Assembly (NCBI GenBank): GCA_002347025.1
Contig: DEAE01000024.1
Coordinates: 403,852-467,851 of the forward strand
DNA from: Acidobacteria bacterium UBA2990
GTDB taxonomy: Bacteria > Acidobacteriota > Vicinamibacteria > Vicinamibacterales > UBA8438
DNA length: 64,000 bases
Reading direction: 5' to 3'
The position numbers and the translations under genes are program-made. The notes under the pieces are model-generated. The model was not told where the DNA came from. It did no database searches and saw only the letters and a list, made by a program, of their open reading frames with translations. Below, piece after piece: positions 43,459 to 52,792 of the stretch. Position 1 is the first letter of the stretch, and every line of letters begins with the position of its first letter.

Positions 43459-44481
43459 TTACTGACCCTCAGTAACTTCCTTCTCTAGGAAGCGTTCCCC
43501 ACTGAGGGCATTTGGAACGGCGTAGTTGCCTTCATGGCAGGCGTACTCAAATATCTGATACTCGGGCTCGGCTGTTAGGGGCATCTGGATGGTCCAAGGT
43601 GCCGTGTAGACGTTCGGGTCTTCAACGGTCACTGTCCACATGATGGTCTGCGCAGAAACTCGCTCATATTTCTCGACTACGTGGAGTGCCGTGCTGGTCG
43701 GAATACCTTTTAGGCGCCCTCCGGCCATGCTTGACGCAATCCAACCCCGGTTGTGGAAACCTTTGGTTTCGACTATGAGAACATCACCCTCCCAATGTGC
43801 CCTGGCATTACCCATCCACTGATCGATGCGTTCGTCCATGAAGGGACCGGTTGTGAGGGGGATGATGCGGGCGTCGTGGATCATCTCGTGGAAGATCGCG
43901 ATATGGTCAGCCGTCTGCAATATGCGATAAGCATTGTTGTAGCCGGCCGGAAGCATTGAGCCGGGGACTCCCCTGGAGATGCAGCGGTCCCATACGCTCA
44001 TGTTCTCGTAGTGATCACCCTCGTTAGCTCGTCGCCAAGCTTTGGCGTCGAGCGCCCATTGTTGAACCGGAGCCCTGCCGGTTGGTGGATCGACCACGAA
44101 CGAAGTTTGGCCCGTTGATAGGACCGTGTCTCCCGAGTCGAGCCAGTAGCTACCATAACCGCCCACGTTGCCGCCTGATTCATAGCGTTGTGCTGGCGCG
44201 GCATCTCGCGCAGCTTCGTTTTGTGCGCGCTGTTGGTTGAGGGTGGCCATTTCCTCGTCGGTCAGATACCCCCTGGCTTCTCCGTCCCGTCGTTCGATCG
44301 GAGTGATTGTCTTATTACCCCAGATACCTTGAAGGTCGGGGTGGCCGTCTGGAGTTCTCGGTGTCGTCCAGTTTGGATCCCGCACCCGGTCAACCTGTGC
44401 AAAGGCAGGTAGCACGCTCCACGCTAGAGCTGCGGTCAACACGATGACGGCTGCAAGTAGGCCGGGTACACGATTGGGCAT
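43459..44481 (-). CDS. secreted hypothetical protein ('PDGHPDLQGIW' family)
   Basis: A 340-residue protein with a signal peptide (AAVIVLTAALAWSVLPAFAQ). The mature N-terminus TPRTPDGHPDLQGIWGNKT marks a family that is abundant in acidobacterial (especially Vicinamibacteria) genomes; function is unknown. Other segments: WDRCISRGVPGSML, DHIAIFHEMIHDARIIPL and ARAHWEGDVLIVETKGFHNRG. GAGGAG lies 9 nt before the ATG. Between it and the PQQ dehydrogenase start are about 300 bases (43163-43458) with no gene. Confidence 0.8.
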   Translation of the reverse strand: MPNRVPGLLAAVIVLTAALAWSVLPAFAQVDRVRDPNWTTPRTPDGHPDLQGIWGNKTITPIERRDGEARGYLTDEEMATLNQQRAQNEAARDAAPAQRYESGGNVGGYGSYWLDSGDTVLSTGQTSFVVDPPTGRAPVQQWALDAKAWRRANEGDHYENMSVWDRCISRGVPGSMLPAGYNNAYRILQTADHIAIFHEMIHDARIIPLTTGPFMDERIDQWMGNARAHWEGDVLIVETKGFHNRGWIASSMAGGRLKGIPTSTALHVVEKYERVSAQTIMWTVTVEDPNVYTAPWTIQMPLTAEPEYQIFEYACHEGNYAVPNALSGERFLEKEVTEGQ

Positions 44482-44684
44482 GGCTAAGGCTCCTCAAGAA
44501 ACTCGTTTCAGAGCCAGATGATAGCCGATCCGCTGCTATTGGTGCACATTGCGCGAGATTTCTAGCTGGCTGGGGGACCCAGGTATGTGCAGCGATTCAA
44601 TGGGTCGTCCAGAGTGATCTATTCAAAAAATGCTAGCGAAGCCTACTCCTTCGATTGGCGGGAAGTTCTGTGAACCAGGTGACG

Positions 44685-45020
44685 TCACCGATGCTTCTCG
44701 TCGGAGACCACTTCCGCTCGAAGCCGCTGGTCTATCGCGAAGGTGCCGAAGGGAACCAGTGAAGCCACCAATAGTCTGAGCCCCCACTTGACTGGCCGCT
44801 TTCGGACACGCAAACCCGCTGCCACGAGTATACAGAACCAGATAAAGAGTCCACCGTGGACCGAACCCGAGATGCGGACTGCAAGTGGCATGTCTCCTAG
44901 GTACTTGAGAGGCATGGCGATGAAGAGCAGCACTAAGTAGGACAGCCCCTCTAGGAATGTGATGGAACGCAGGTGTGATGCCGGTGATCCGAAATGCCGT
45001 TGAGTGAACGATTGAGGCAT
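44685..45020 (-). CDS. DUF3817 integral membrane protein
   Basis: A 111-residue protein with three hydrophobic segments (FLEGLSYLVLLFIAMPLKYL, VHGGLFIWFCILVAAGL, RLLVASLVPFGTFAI) and the conserved E-G-x-SYL and G-x-VHG motifs of DUF3817. Function is unknown. The ATG has no ribosome site; AATAAT sits 5 nt upstream, again hinting at a leaderless start. Confidence 0.85.
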   Translation of the reverse strand: MPQSFTQRHFGSPASHLRSITFLEGLSYLVLLFIAMPLKYLGDMPLAVRISGSVHGGLFIWFCILVAAGLRVRKRPVKWGLRLLVASLVPFGTFAIDQRLRAEVVSDEKHR

Positions 45021-45078
45021 GGAGAATTATTCAGTGCTGTGGTCTCGTGAGGCACCCTTAGGCTGTTCACGAACCGCT

Positions 45079-45513
45079 TTATGGCATGCGCAATGTGTCG
45101 TCGAACCGGAGTTCGACCTCGATCGTGTCACCATCGGTAATGTCGATGCCGTCGGGTTCTTCCCAGCTGTCTCCGTAGATGCCCAACGGCCCCCCAGACA
45201 CGGGTTGTCCGGAGGCTGGATTGCCAAAGAATGCGACTACGTAGACCGGTGAGGTGGTCAGGTCCTCGAAGGTCACAGTGACCCCATTCTCTTGAACGAG
45301 TTGTGGGAAGCCAACTGGCCTTGCCGATTCTCCAGCCGGAGGATTGTCGAACATTGCGACAATGATCGGTCGTTCCTCGTTAACCGCGCCTTCGGTTCCT
45401 ATGTACCGTACAGATACTTCCAAGGTCCCACCGTCTTGGGCGCTAGCGACTCCGCCCGCGAACAGACTGAGCAATAACAGTGCTATCACGGGTATCGTTG
45501 TTTTGGTTGCCAT
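45079..45513 (-). CDS. secreted beta-rich hypothetical protein
   Basis: About 144 residues. A signal peptide (TTIPVIALLLLSLFAGGVASA) precedes a beta-sandwich-like domain (GGTLEVSVRYIGTEG, VTVTFEDLTTSPVYVVAFF, GDTIEVELRFDD). It resembles the DUF2141 or Ig-like secreted proteins in outline, but I cannot assign it. The ATG at 45513 has GAGG upstream; the frame opens at 45528. Confidence 0.6.
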   Translation of the reverse strand: MATKTTIPVIALLLLSLFAGGVASAQDGGTLEVSVRYIGTEGAVNEERPIIVAMFDNPPAGESARPVGFPQLVQENGVTVTFEDLTTSPVYVVAFFGNPASGQPVSGGPLGIYGDSWEEPDGIDITDGDTIEVELRFDDTLRMP

Positions 45514-45856
45514 TTTCAACGACCTCACTTTCCTAGTTTGGTTGTGGGAGGGGTCACTTATTGGGTGCGTGAAGCCATTTTTAGGTTAGCCCTGCCTGAG
45601 CATTAGTCATTCGCTGGTTGGTATTCACCGGTTCCGGACCTTGCGAGGGGACCTTTCGTTTCTGTGAGGTGGCGCTGGGTCGACGTTAAGCGTGTAACCA
45701 TGGTCGTCTCAATTAGGTGTTCGCATGTTGTTCAATGCCGGAAAGCTTGGCGGTAGAGTGCCATGACTGAGTTAGGCTATCTGGAAATGGGTGCTCTGTC
45801 GGACTCTATGGTATCTCATGTAAGCCTTGACCGACTCCGGAGAACTCTACGAATAA
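45514..45856. other. intergenic, no gene seen
   Basis: About 340 bases between two minus-strand genes. No open frame with a domain, no repeat, no RNA recognised. It holds the promoter of the gene at 45079. Confidence 0.4.
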
Positions 45857-46906
45857 TCAGTGCTCGGCCTCGCTGGTGTCGCCGATGGTGGCTGGGTTTG
45901 AGATGAGTGCCGACCGAGCCTGGCTGAGCTTCTGGCGTGCGAGAATCAGCCAGTGTGGACACCGTGTGGTGTCGGCGTAGAGACGTTCGCAGTCGTCACA
46001 GCGTACGCACTCGGTCATGATGATCTCTGGACCTCGAATTGCTCCCCACTCGCAGGTTTTTTCACACAGCTTGCATGTACTACATTCTGACCAGCGCTTG
46101 ATGCGGAAGATGGTGAGTTTGGATAGTAGGCCGAGGGTGGCTCCCACTGGACAGAGAAAACGACAGTAAAGGTTCCTGACAAACACGGTAGAGATCAGCA
46201 AGACTGCAAGGCCGGTCCACATGGCTGTGGAACCACGCATGGTGAACATCCAGAACGGCTCAACGTAGCGGTAGGCCGGAATGTCTGCGGTCACTAGAAA
46301 ATAAAGCAGGGTTACAACCAGCAGGCCATACTTGATGCTAGCCGCGCGCTCTTCGAGCCAAGGGGGAATTTCGAGCCGTAGTCGCGCAGGCAAGATACGG
46401 TCCATGAGTTGGGTGAGAGCTCCAAAGGCGCAGACTCGCCCGCAATAGAGTCGACCCCAAAAAACCGTTGTGACGACCGTGAACACGAAGAACAGATACC
46501 AGGCCATGCTATAGCGGAAGACCGGCATGTTACCGGTGAGTAGGCTATAGATGTTCGTCACTGAAATGAGCTGGCTCTTCTGGAAGCCCATGTAGGCAAC
46601 GGCAATTACGAGCGTGAGGTACTTGAGCCAGACGCTTTTTCGCAAGAAGCTCACCATGGTCAAGCTGGCAAATCCCGCAAAAAGCAAAAGGTCAGGGGCT
46701 TGGTCTTGTAGTAAAGTCTCCCAAGTCTCGATATCTTCCTCGTCTTCCTCGAAGCCCCAAGGATCATTGTCTTCGAAGTTCCAAAGGTCCCCGGCCTGTT
46801 CGTCATCAGTAGATAGGCCTGTAGCCGGTTGTGCGATCAAGGAATGGGTTGCCGCGAAACACAACGGCAGCGTGAGAGCAAGGAGGGTTGAAATAAACCG
46901 GATCAT
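45857..46906 (-). CDS. NosR/NapH-like membrane 4Fe-4S protein
   Basis: A 349-residue membrane protein. An N-terminal signal is followed by an acidic linker and about five membrane helices (LLLFAGFASLTMVSFL, WYLFFVFTVVTTVFWG, YGLLVVTLLYFLV, and others). GRLYCGRVCAFGALTQL and RNLYCRFLCPVGATLG are the cysteine motifs of the polyferredoxin loop. The C-terminal ferredoxin part has CSTCKLCEKTCEW and CVRCDDCERLYADTTRCPHW. This is the C-terminal half of NosR. It would move electrons across the membrane to a periplasmic partner. Its ATG overlaps the stop of the FMN-binding gene. Confidence 0.85.
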   Translation of the reverse strand: MIRFISTLLALTLPLCFAATHSLIAQPATGLSTDDEQAGDLWNFEDNDPWGFEEDEEDIETWETLLQDQAPDLLLFAGFASLTMVSFLRKSVWLKYLTLVIAVAYMGFQKSQLISVTNIYSLLTGNMPVFRYSMAWYLFFVFTVVTTVFWGRLYCGRVCAFGALTQLMDRILPARLRLEIPPWLEERAASIKYGLLVVTLLYFLVTADIPAYRYVEPFWMFTMRGSTAMWTGLAVLLISTVFVRNLYCRFLCPVGATLGLLSKLTIFRIKRWSECSTCKLCEKTCEWGAIRGPEIIMTECVRCDDCERLYADTTRCPHWLILARQKLSQARSALISNPATIGDTSEAEH

Positions 46907-47409
46907 TTAACTCTGTCTGGGACAAGGAATCGCCTCGCCATTCGCCGAGCCCCGTTACGTACTGCACGGGTAGCGCTTCTCATTGTGATCGTGGCGGTGG
47001 CCACTGCGTCGATATCTGCCCCGACGCGGAACCGGTCTCGGACGCTCTTTTGCACGAATTGGGCAGAGTACTCGGGCGTGTCGACAGAAAAGTAGCCATA
47101 GGGTTCATGGTGCCTCACGACAATGATTCCAGTGATTTCACCCCCAAGGTCGATTCCGACGAGCATCTGAATAGGGCCGTCATAGCCACGCTCCAACGGT
47201 TCGAGCTCGGTCGTCCAGAATGCATAGCCGATGAGCTCTTCCCCGGATCCGTAGATCTTGAAATGTGGTGGAGTACCTTCCTTCGATGAAAAGGAGTCTG
47301 CGGTTGGGAACAGCCGCTCAAGGTTCGCTCGGAGGTTTGGTGCGAGCGACGATTGTCCCTCCAGCACTGCGATGGAGGTTAAGACCAGCGCGAGAGTCAG
47401 GTTTCTCAT
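46903..47409 (-). CDS. FMN-binding (RnfG/NosR-N-like) periplasmic protein
   Basis: About 168 residues. Signal peptide (NLTLALVLTSIAVLEGQ), then an FMN_bind domain: DGPIQMLVGIDLGGEITGIIVVRHHEP and AVATATITMRSATRAVRNGARR. The T/S-rich ATATITMRS segment is where such proteins attach FMN by phosphoester linkage. It precedes, and overlaps by 4 nt, the NosR-like membrane ferredoxin, so the pair together recreate NosR as two proteins. ATG 47409 is chosen; the frame opens at 47433. No nosZ is present, so the link to N2O reduction is not supported. Confidence 0.82.
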   Translation of the reverse strand: MRNLTLALVLTSIAVLEGQSSLAPNLRANLERLFPTADSFSSKEGTPPHFKIYGSGEELIGYAFWTTELEPLERGYDGPIQMLVGIDLGGEITGIIVVRHHEPYGYFSVDTPEYSAQFVQKSVRDRFRVGADIDAVATATITMRSATRAVRNGARRMARRFLVPDRVK

Positions 47410-47598
47410 AGAATTCCACCGAGTGTAACGCAATGACCCCGGTCACCGATACTCTGTTTGTTCAGAAGACTCATGGTTAGACTCATCGATGGCGGCCGGG
47501 GCGAGTGTGCAGTCGTGTCTTGTGCCGTCAATTCGGCCGGGTGGTGTAAATAGGATTGCAGGCTGTCTCAAACGGAATGTCCATGCTCAGGAGGGTTT

Positions 47599-48069
47599 AT
47601 GTTACGCACTAAATACAAGTCTACGATAGGTGCTATTGCGATGTCGTTGGCTCTTGGTCAAGGGTTGGAAGCTAGGGTACAAGTCGATTTGGCTGATACC
47701 ACGACGCTGGATTGTTCGTTCGGTGTGCTTGCAACCGCTGGCTGGGACGATGGGGACGCGGACGCGAGTGTTGACCCATCCACATTGTCCTTGCGTTTTG
47801 AAGAGATCGACACTGATGGTGCGACTGCTGAGATAGTTGGTCCGTATGGTGCCTCTCAGATCATCGTTCGTCAGACCGGGGACTATCTTCATCTAGTGCA
47901 GATGTTCACGGTCGGACCGTTGTATACAACTACCGTGATCGACCGCGAGATAGGGGAGGGAAGGCTGATGGCAGTTCACACGCGGCATGAATATACAGAC
48001 ACTCAACTGGTTGGATTTACTTCGAGGCCAGAGCATTACATTGGGGACTGCGCTGTCGGGACGGAGTGA
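47599..48069 (+). CDS. small secreted hypothetical protein
   Basis: A 156-residue protein with a signal-like start (TIGAIAMSLALGQGLEA). AGGAGG is 4-5 nt before the ATG. The mature part is acidic and beta-rich: TLDCSFGVLATAGWDDGDAD, ATAEIVGPYGASQIIVRQTGDYLHLVQM, and HYIGDC, giving two cysteines that could pair. No family is recognised. Only 4 nt separate its stop from the aminopeptidase ATG (48074), so they probably share a transcript. Confidence 0.65.
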   Translation: MLRTKYKSTIGAIAMSLALGQGLEARVQVDLADTTTLDCSFGVLATAGWDDGDADASVDPSTLSLRFEEIDTDGATAEIVGPYGASQIIVRQTGDYLHLVQMFTVGPLYTTTVIDREIGEGRLMAVHTRHEYTDTQLVGFTSRPEHYIGDCAVGTE

Positions 48070-48073
48070 CCAT

Positions 48074-50731
48074 ATGGTTGACTTAGGCTGCCGGGTCAGT
48101 TGGCCTCTTTGGTTGAAGTATTCGAGCGAGTTCAAGGTTCAGTGGTCGTGGTGGGGATTCATGGCGATCCTCAGTCAGATCGGATGCGGAGGAGGGGCGA
48201 TGGGGCCGCTCAAGGTTGAGGAGGGAGTGTCTTGGGCACTGGCGGAACATCGTGCTATGACGGTTTCGGAGGTGCATTACGAATATGTTCTCCGGGTTCC
48301 GAGAGATCCGGCCGCGCAAGTCAGAGGAGACGTAGCAATTGAGTTCCTCTGGTCGGATAGGGCAGGTGAGGCAGTGGTCATCGATTTTAGGGATCCGTCC
48401 GATCGGGTGATCGACGTCCGCGCTAATGGTCTTGGTGTGGATTGGACTGCCAGACACGACCATGTAGTGCTGCCGGCTTTTGCCATGAGGTCCGGAAAGC
48501 GTAATCGGATTGAGGTGGAATTTGTGGCGGGGGACGAAGCACTCAATCGTAATGATGATTTCCTTTACACACTCTTTGTGCCAGACCGAGCCCATTTTTC
48601 ATTGCCGCTCTTTGATCAGCCTAATCTAAAGGCGCGGTTCTCGCTAACACTGGAAGTGCCGGAAGGCTGGGCTGCCCTTGCTAACGGGGAGGCTACCGTG
48701 GTGAGTGGGGACGAAGGAAGTACCATCTACCAATTTGCAGAAACAGCTCCTATTTCAAGTTATCTATTTGCTTTTGCGGTCGGCGAATTCCGTGTTGAGG
48801 TAGCCGAGCGCGCTGGGCGGGTTCTTCGGATGTTTCACCGAGAGACTGATACGGAGAAGGTTGCTCGCAACCGTGAAACGATCTTCGATTTGCATGGTAG
48901 GGCGCTCGACTGGCTGGAAGACTACACTGGTATTGCTTATCCGTTTGGGAAGTTCGATTTTGCTCTGATTCCACCATTTCAGTACGGCGGGATGGAACAT
49001 CCTGGAGCGATTTTTTATCGCGAGGCGGGGTTGATGTTAGAGGAGTCCGCGACGCAGGCTCAACAGATGGGTCGTGCCAGTCTCATTGCGCACGAGACCG
49101 CGCATATGTGGTTTGGTGACTTGGTGACGATGAACTGGTTTGACGATGTTTGGACGAAGGAGGTGTTCGCTAATTTCATGGCGTCCAAAATAGTCCAGCC
49201 GTCGTTCCCAGAGGTGAACCACCAGCTAAGGTTCTTGCTGGCTCATCACGACAGTGCTTATGGTGTGGACCGAAGTGCTGGTGCAAATCCGATTCGACAG
49301 CCTCTTGAGAATTTGAACGAGGCGGGGACTCTTTACGGTCCGATCATTTATCAGAAAGCCCCTATTATTATGCGGCAGTTGGAGCGTCTGGTTGGACAGG
49401 AGCGATTTCGAGATGGATTGCGGGAGTATCTACATGTTTTCCGGTACGGAAATGCGACTTGGCCAGAACTCATTGAGATACTCGATCGTCAATCGAATAT
49501 GGATCTAGCTGCCTGGAGTGCTGTCTGGGTAGAAGAACCAGGGCGACCAGTGGTTGCCGCTCACATGGCAACAGACGAGTCCGAACATCTTGACCAGCTG
49601 AGTGTGACGCAGCTTGACCCTGACAATAAAGGTCGGCAGTGGCCTCAGCAACTCGAAATCTTGCTAGCCTACGATGAGGAAGACATCAGGTTCCCTCTGA
49701 TGCTGGATGGTCGGACTTCGTTTGTCGATGCTGTGGCTGGACGTCCTCTTCCGAACTTTATCTTGCCCAATGCGACTGGCCTTGAATACGGACGTTTTCA
49801 GCTGGATCCTCGTAGCCTTGATTATCTAATTGCGTCACTGCCAAGCATCCCGGACCCGCTCACCCGGGGTATCGGTTGGGTCACCCTGTGGGACGGGGTT
49901 CTTAACGCTGAAGTGCCGGTGAGCGACTGGATGGAATTAGTGCTTGCGGGACTCATAACTGAAGAACTAGAACAAAACACAGAACGGATTCTGGGTTACT
50001 TGGAAACCACATATTGGAGGCTGCTGACAGATGATACCCGCAGGTTGCTGGCGCCGAGGATCGAGGAACTCCTCTGGTCTGGGATTGCGTCAAGTGGATC
50101 CCCAACGCTTAAGGCCGCTTATTTCCGGGCTTGGCGAAGTATTGTCCAGACCGACGATGGAGTGGAGCGTATGCGGCGGCTTTGGAACCGAGAACAAGCC
50201 ATAAAGGGAGTGCCGCTTTCGGTGGGGGATTTAACTGGCTTGGCTGCTGGCTTGGCGTTGCGAGAGGTAGATGAGGCTGAATCGATCTTGGATGAGCAAG
50301 TCGCCCGGATCGACAATCCCGATCGACTCGCCCGTTTCGTTTTTGTGAGGCCTGCCTTGTCGAGGAACCCGTTGGTGCGGGAGCAATGGTTCGAGAGTCT
50401 TCGTGATTCGATCAATCGGGAGCGCGAACCTTGGGTGCTCCAGGGATTGACTTATCTGCATCACCCACTGCATGCAGCGGACTCCAGCCGATTTGTTAGG
50501 CCAAGTCTTGAGCTACTTCAGGAGGTTCAGAGGACTGGTGATATTTTCTTCCCGACTGGGTGGCTGGATGCCACTCTGGGGGGCCACAATTCGGTCGAAG
50601 TAGCGGAGTTGGTACGCCAGTTTCTTGAAAGCTTACCGCCGGACTACCCAGCTCGACTACAGGGTAAGATCCATCAGTCGGCAGACATGTTGTTTCGCTC
50701 ATCGGCTATTGTTGGTCGTATTGAATCCTGA
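48074..50731 (+). CDS. M1-family zinc aminopeptidase (lipoprotein-like)
   Basis: About 885 residues. Seen: the exopeptidase motif GGMEHPGA (residues 305-312), zinc motif HETAHMW (H340, E341, H344) and third ligand E363 in WTKEVFANF, plus PIIYQKAPIIMRQLE. The C-terminal half is the alpha-helical ERAP1-like domain. It removes N-terminal residues from peptides. The N-terminus has a hydrophobic stretch ending in AILSQIGC, a lipobox, so it is probably membrane-anchored. GGAG lies 8 nt before ATG 48074; the frame is open from 47987. Confidence 0.9.
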   Translation: MVDLGCRVSWPLWLKYSSEFKVQWSWWGFMAILSQIGCGGGAMGPLKVEEGVSWALAEHRAMTVSEVHYEYVLRVPRDPAAQVRGDVAIEFLWSDRAGEAVVIDFRDPSDRVIDVRANGLGVDWTARHDHVVLPAFAMRSGKRNRIEVEFVAGDEALNRNDDFLYTLFVPDRAHFSLPLFDQPNLKARFSLTLEVPEGWAALANGEATVVSGDEGSTIYQFAETAPISSYLFAFAVGEFRVEVAERAGRVLRMFHRETDTEKVARNRETIFDLHGRALDWLEDYTGIAYPFGKFDFALIPPFQYGGMEHPGAIFYREAGLMLEESATQAQQMGRASLIAHETAHMWFGDLVTMNWFDDVWTKEVFANFMASKIVQPSFPEVNHQLRFLLAHHDSAYGVDRSAGANPIRQPLENLNEAGTLYGPIIYQKAPIIMRQLERLVGQERFRDGLREYLHVFRYGNATWPELIEILDRQSNMDLAAWSAVWVEEPGRPVVAAHMATDESEHLDQLSVTQLDPDNKGRQWPQQLEILLAYDEEDIRFPLMLDGRTSFVDAVAGRPLPNFILPNATGLEYGRFQLDPRSLDYLIASLPSIPDPLTRGIGWVTLWDGVLNAEVPVSDWMELVLAGLITEELEQNTERILGYLETTYWRLLTDDTRRLLAPRIEELLWSGIASSGSPTLKAAYFRAWRSIVQTDDGVERMRRLWNREQAIKGVPLSVGDLTGLAAGLALREVDEAESILDEQVARIDNPDRLARFVFVRPALSRNPLVREQWFESLRDSINREREPWVLQGLTYLHHPLHAADSSRFVRPSLELLQEVQRTGDIFFPTGWLDATLGGHNSVEVAELVRQFLESLPPDYPARLQGKIHQSADMLFRSSAIVGRIES

Positions 50732-50795
50732 CTGTTTGGTGTAGTGGTGTCACAGGGAGATTCAGCAACGAGGTGCCCGTTAGGGTCGGGTCGGG

Positions 50796-51326
50796 TCAGT
50801 ATCGGGTTTGGTCGGTAGAACTGGTGTTGTTGCGTGTTGTGTTGATCAGGCGGCAAGAATCTGCCTGGCGACGACTTTGTGCGAGTCGGCTTCCCAAGGT
50901 TTTTAATTCGGATTCTGTTAGCTCTTCTTGTATGGCCTGGAACAGGACCCGTTCTTCTTGGCGTACGTTTCTTTCTAGGAGTCTACCCAGTATTGGTAAC
51001 CGCTCTTCGAGGTTGTTCGTGAGGTTGCGCTCTAGGTCGGAGACTAGCGACCGTATCTGTTCGTGCTCCTGTCGGAGAGTGAAAATAAGAGCTTCACGGG
51101 AAGGAAGCCGCCTCTCCGCCAGTGGGAAGATTTCGGCTTCCTCGTTTTTCAGATGAGATTGCAGTGTTTCTACAAAGAACTCGATGACTCGGTCGGCTTG
51201 TTTTCGCCGCTCGGTTGGCCAGTTGGAACGTGGAGCCCGGGATTGGCCGACAATCAGTCCTTGGGCCAACACAAGGGTGTGGTGATGGTCGTGGGAGAGC
51301 GGGATTAGGCTTGGGTGTCGCTTCAT
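50796..51326 (-). CDS. hemerythrin-domain protein
   Basis: A 176-residue hemerythrin HHE-type helical bundle. Metal ligands seen: LSHDHHHTL near the N-terminus, LQSHLKNEEAEIFPL and RQEHEQIRSL, and RNVRQEERVLF. It would bind a di-iron centre and sense or store oxygen or nitric oxide. The frame is open to 51467, but I start at ATG 51326 where the domain begins. The start has no ribosome site but TATCGT lies 6 nt upstream (leaderless-type). Confidence 0.85.
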   Translation of the reverse strand: MKRHPSLIPLSHDHHHTLVLAQGLIVGQSRAPRSNWPTERRKQADRVIEFFVETLQSHLKNEEAEIFPLAERRLPSREALIFTLRQEHEQIRSLVSDLERNLTNNLEERLPILGRLLERNVRQEERVLFQAIQEELTESELKTLGSRLAQSRRQADSCRLINTTRNNTSSTDQTRY

Positions 51327-51332
51327 AGCGCT

Positions 51333-51338
51333 ACGATA
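51333..51338 (-). promoter_or_regulatory. -10-like hexamer of a possible leaderless promoter (hemerythrin gene)
   Basis: TATCGT is followed by AGCGCT and then the ATG at 51326, the same 6-nt spacing as at 3607, 6904 and 63417. A second hexamer, TATTGT, overlaps upstream. Confidence 0.3.
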
Positions 51339-51396
51339 CAATACAAAGATAGCCCAATGCTCACTCGCATCGAAGGGCCGCATAAGGAGATAGGTA

Positions 51397-51849
51397 ATGG
51401 GAAACTGGGTGCCGTTTGTTGTGCTGACTGTCTTGACTTGGGGAGCATATATTCCCACCTTACACAAAGGTCAGGCTGCGCTCGGAGGCAGTGGGTTACA
51501 TGCCTTTTTGATGGTTGGGGTGGCCTATCTTTTGGTGGCCATCTTGATTCCAGGCACTTTGATCGCGCGGGCTGGAAGCTGGGGGGCATTTACCTCGACC
51601 GGGATGACCTTGACGATTGCGGCGGGGGCGCTGGGAGCCCTCGGTGCCCTGGGGATCGTTTTTGCTCTGATCAACGGTGGTCGACCGACTGTGGTGCCGC
51701 CGCTTGTGTTCGCCGGGGCTCCGGTCGTCAGTGTCTTTGTGGCGATGTTGTATAACCCGCCACAGAATAGTCCGTCTCCGATGTTTTTTATTGGTTTGAT
51801 CATGGCTGCGGTTGGGGCTAGTTTGGTGATGTCGTTTCGTCCCACCTAG
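51397..51849 (+). CDS. small EamA/DMT-like membrane protein
   Basis: A 150-residue membrane protein with four or five hydrophobic segments (VPFVVLTVLTWGAYIPTL, FLMVGVAYLLVAILIPG, MTLTIAAGALGALGALGIVFAL, LVFAGAPVVSVFVAML, FIGLIMAAVGASLVM). The pattern resembles half of a drug/metabolite (EamA) transporter, which may act as a dimer. The substrate is unknown. GGAGATAGGTA is just upstream of ATG 51397. It is divergent from the hemerythrin gene, with 70 nt between starts. Confidence 0.7.
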   Translation: MGNWVPFVVLTVLTWGAYIPTLHKGQAALGGSGLHAFLMVGVAYLLVAILIPGTLIARAGSWGAFTSTGMTLTIAAGALGALGALGIVFALINGGRPTVVPPLVFAGAPVVSVFVAMLYNPPQNSPSPMFFIGLIMAAVGASLVMSFRPT

Positions 51850-52058
51850 TCTGTGGCCGCATAGGCCTTATGAGGTTGAGGTAGGGTTCAGACAATATCC
51901 TGTGCCTCGACAACGTCTTGTCCTGGAACCGGGTTGGCTGTGCAATATGTTAAAGACGGGATAGGATTGGAGTGATGGTGTCTCGGTGCGGCTGCTTATG
52001 CGAAAAGGATGCACTAGATCAGTATTCAACAATCAAGAGGTTGCAAAGGGGGAGGATA

Positions 52059-52559
52059 GTGGGTTTGTCATTGAAGCTAAGAGGGTTGTTGGTTTGGATG
52101 ATGGTAGCTTTGTTTGGTGTGGGTGCTTGCGGTGGAGGGGAGCCGACATCTGCTCCGGTCTCGGAATCGGTCGAGTCGGTTGAAGAAGTCTCGCCAACGG
52201 CGACCCCTCGAGTGTTCTTCCGTGCCCCACGAGACGAAACCGACCACGCAACAGAGATCCCACTCGGGGTGACCTTTGGGTCGGAGAATTTTGAAATAAG
52301 CCCAGTCCCAGAAGAGGTTGATGGTCCTCGGGAAGGCCTCGGGCATTACCATTTGGGTGTCGATGCTGAATGTTTGCCGGCTGGTGAGATCATACCTGCC
52401 GCCGATCCATGGATTCACTTTGGGGATGGGGCTGATGGCATGGAACTGCAGTTGGAGGGCGGCGAATATAGATTGTCAGTGCAAATAGGTGACGATGAGC
52501 ACCGGACGATCGAGGGTCTCTGTGAGACTATTACGGTCCGGATGGAGGACGGTATTTGA
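52059..52559 (+). CDS. DUF4399 lipoprotein
   Basis: About 166 residues. A hydrophobic segment with lipobox (ALFGVGACGG) is followed by a linker of S, E and V and a DUF4399 domain: RVFFRAPRDETDHATEIPLGVTFGSENFEISP, GLGHYHLGVDAECLPAGEII, IHFGDGADGMELQLEGGEYRLSVQIGDD. The family is of unknown function. The GTG at 52059 has a strong GGGGGAGG 4-5 nt upstream; the frame is open from 51972. It is probably periplasmic, tethered by lipid. Confidence 0.82.
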   Translation: MGLSLKLRGLLVWMMVALFGVGACGGGEPTSAPVSESVESVEEVSPTATPRVFFRAPRDETDHATEIPLGVTFGSENFEISPVPEEVDGPREGLGHYHLGVDAECLPAGEIIPAADPWIHFGDGADGMELQLEGGEYRLSVQIGDDEHRTIEGLCETITVRMEDGI

Positions 52560-52612
52560 AGCTTCTTTCTAGCCTCTTTTTCAAATCATCGGTTGGGGCA
52601 TAGCAAGGAGTA

Positions 52613-52648
52613 TGTCGCGGGGGTTCTAGATGTTCGATCCCCGCGACA
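52613..52648. terminator. 10-bp perfect hairpin between convergent genes
   Basis: TGTCGCGGGG, 16-nt loop, CCCCGCGACA. It lies about 55 nt after the DUF4399 stop and 145 nt beyond the DUF3089 stop. GC-rich stem without a T-run; a bidirectional 3'-end structure is likely. Confidence 0.5.
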
Positions 52649-52792
52649 CGGTGTTTGACCACTTGAGTTGTCTTGGTTGGATCTTCACCGTTTGGGCCAA
52701 CGAAATTCTCGATTGGGTCAGCGTTGCCTTCTCTCTGTGAAGGTTAGGCCTCCGCTCAGGCTACATCACGGTCTCACACTGTGGTGCTCTTT

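Noticed and set aside
52613..52648. GTTCGAT followed by CCCCGCGACA, considered as a tRNA remnant
   Set aside because: The stem has a 16-nt loop and no other tRNA arms; it is better read as a simple hairpin between convergent genes.
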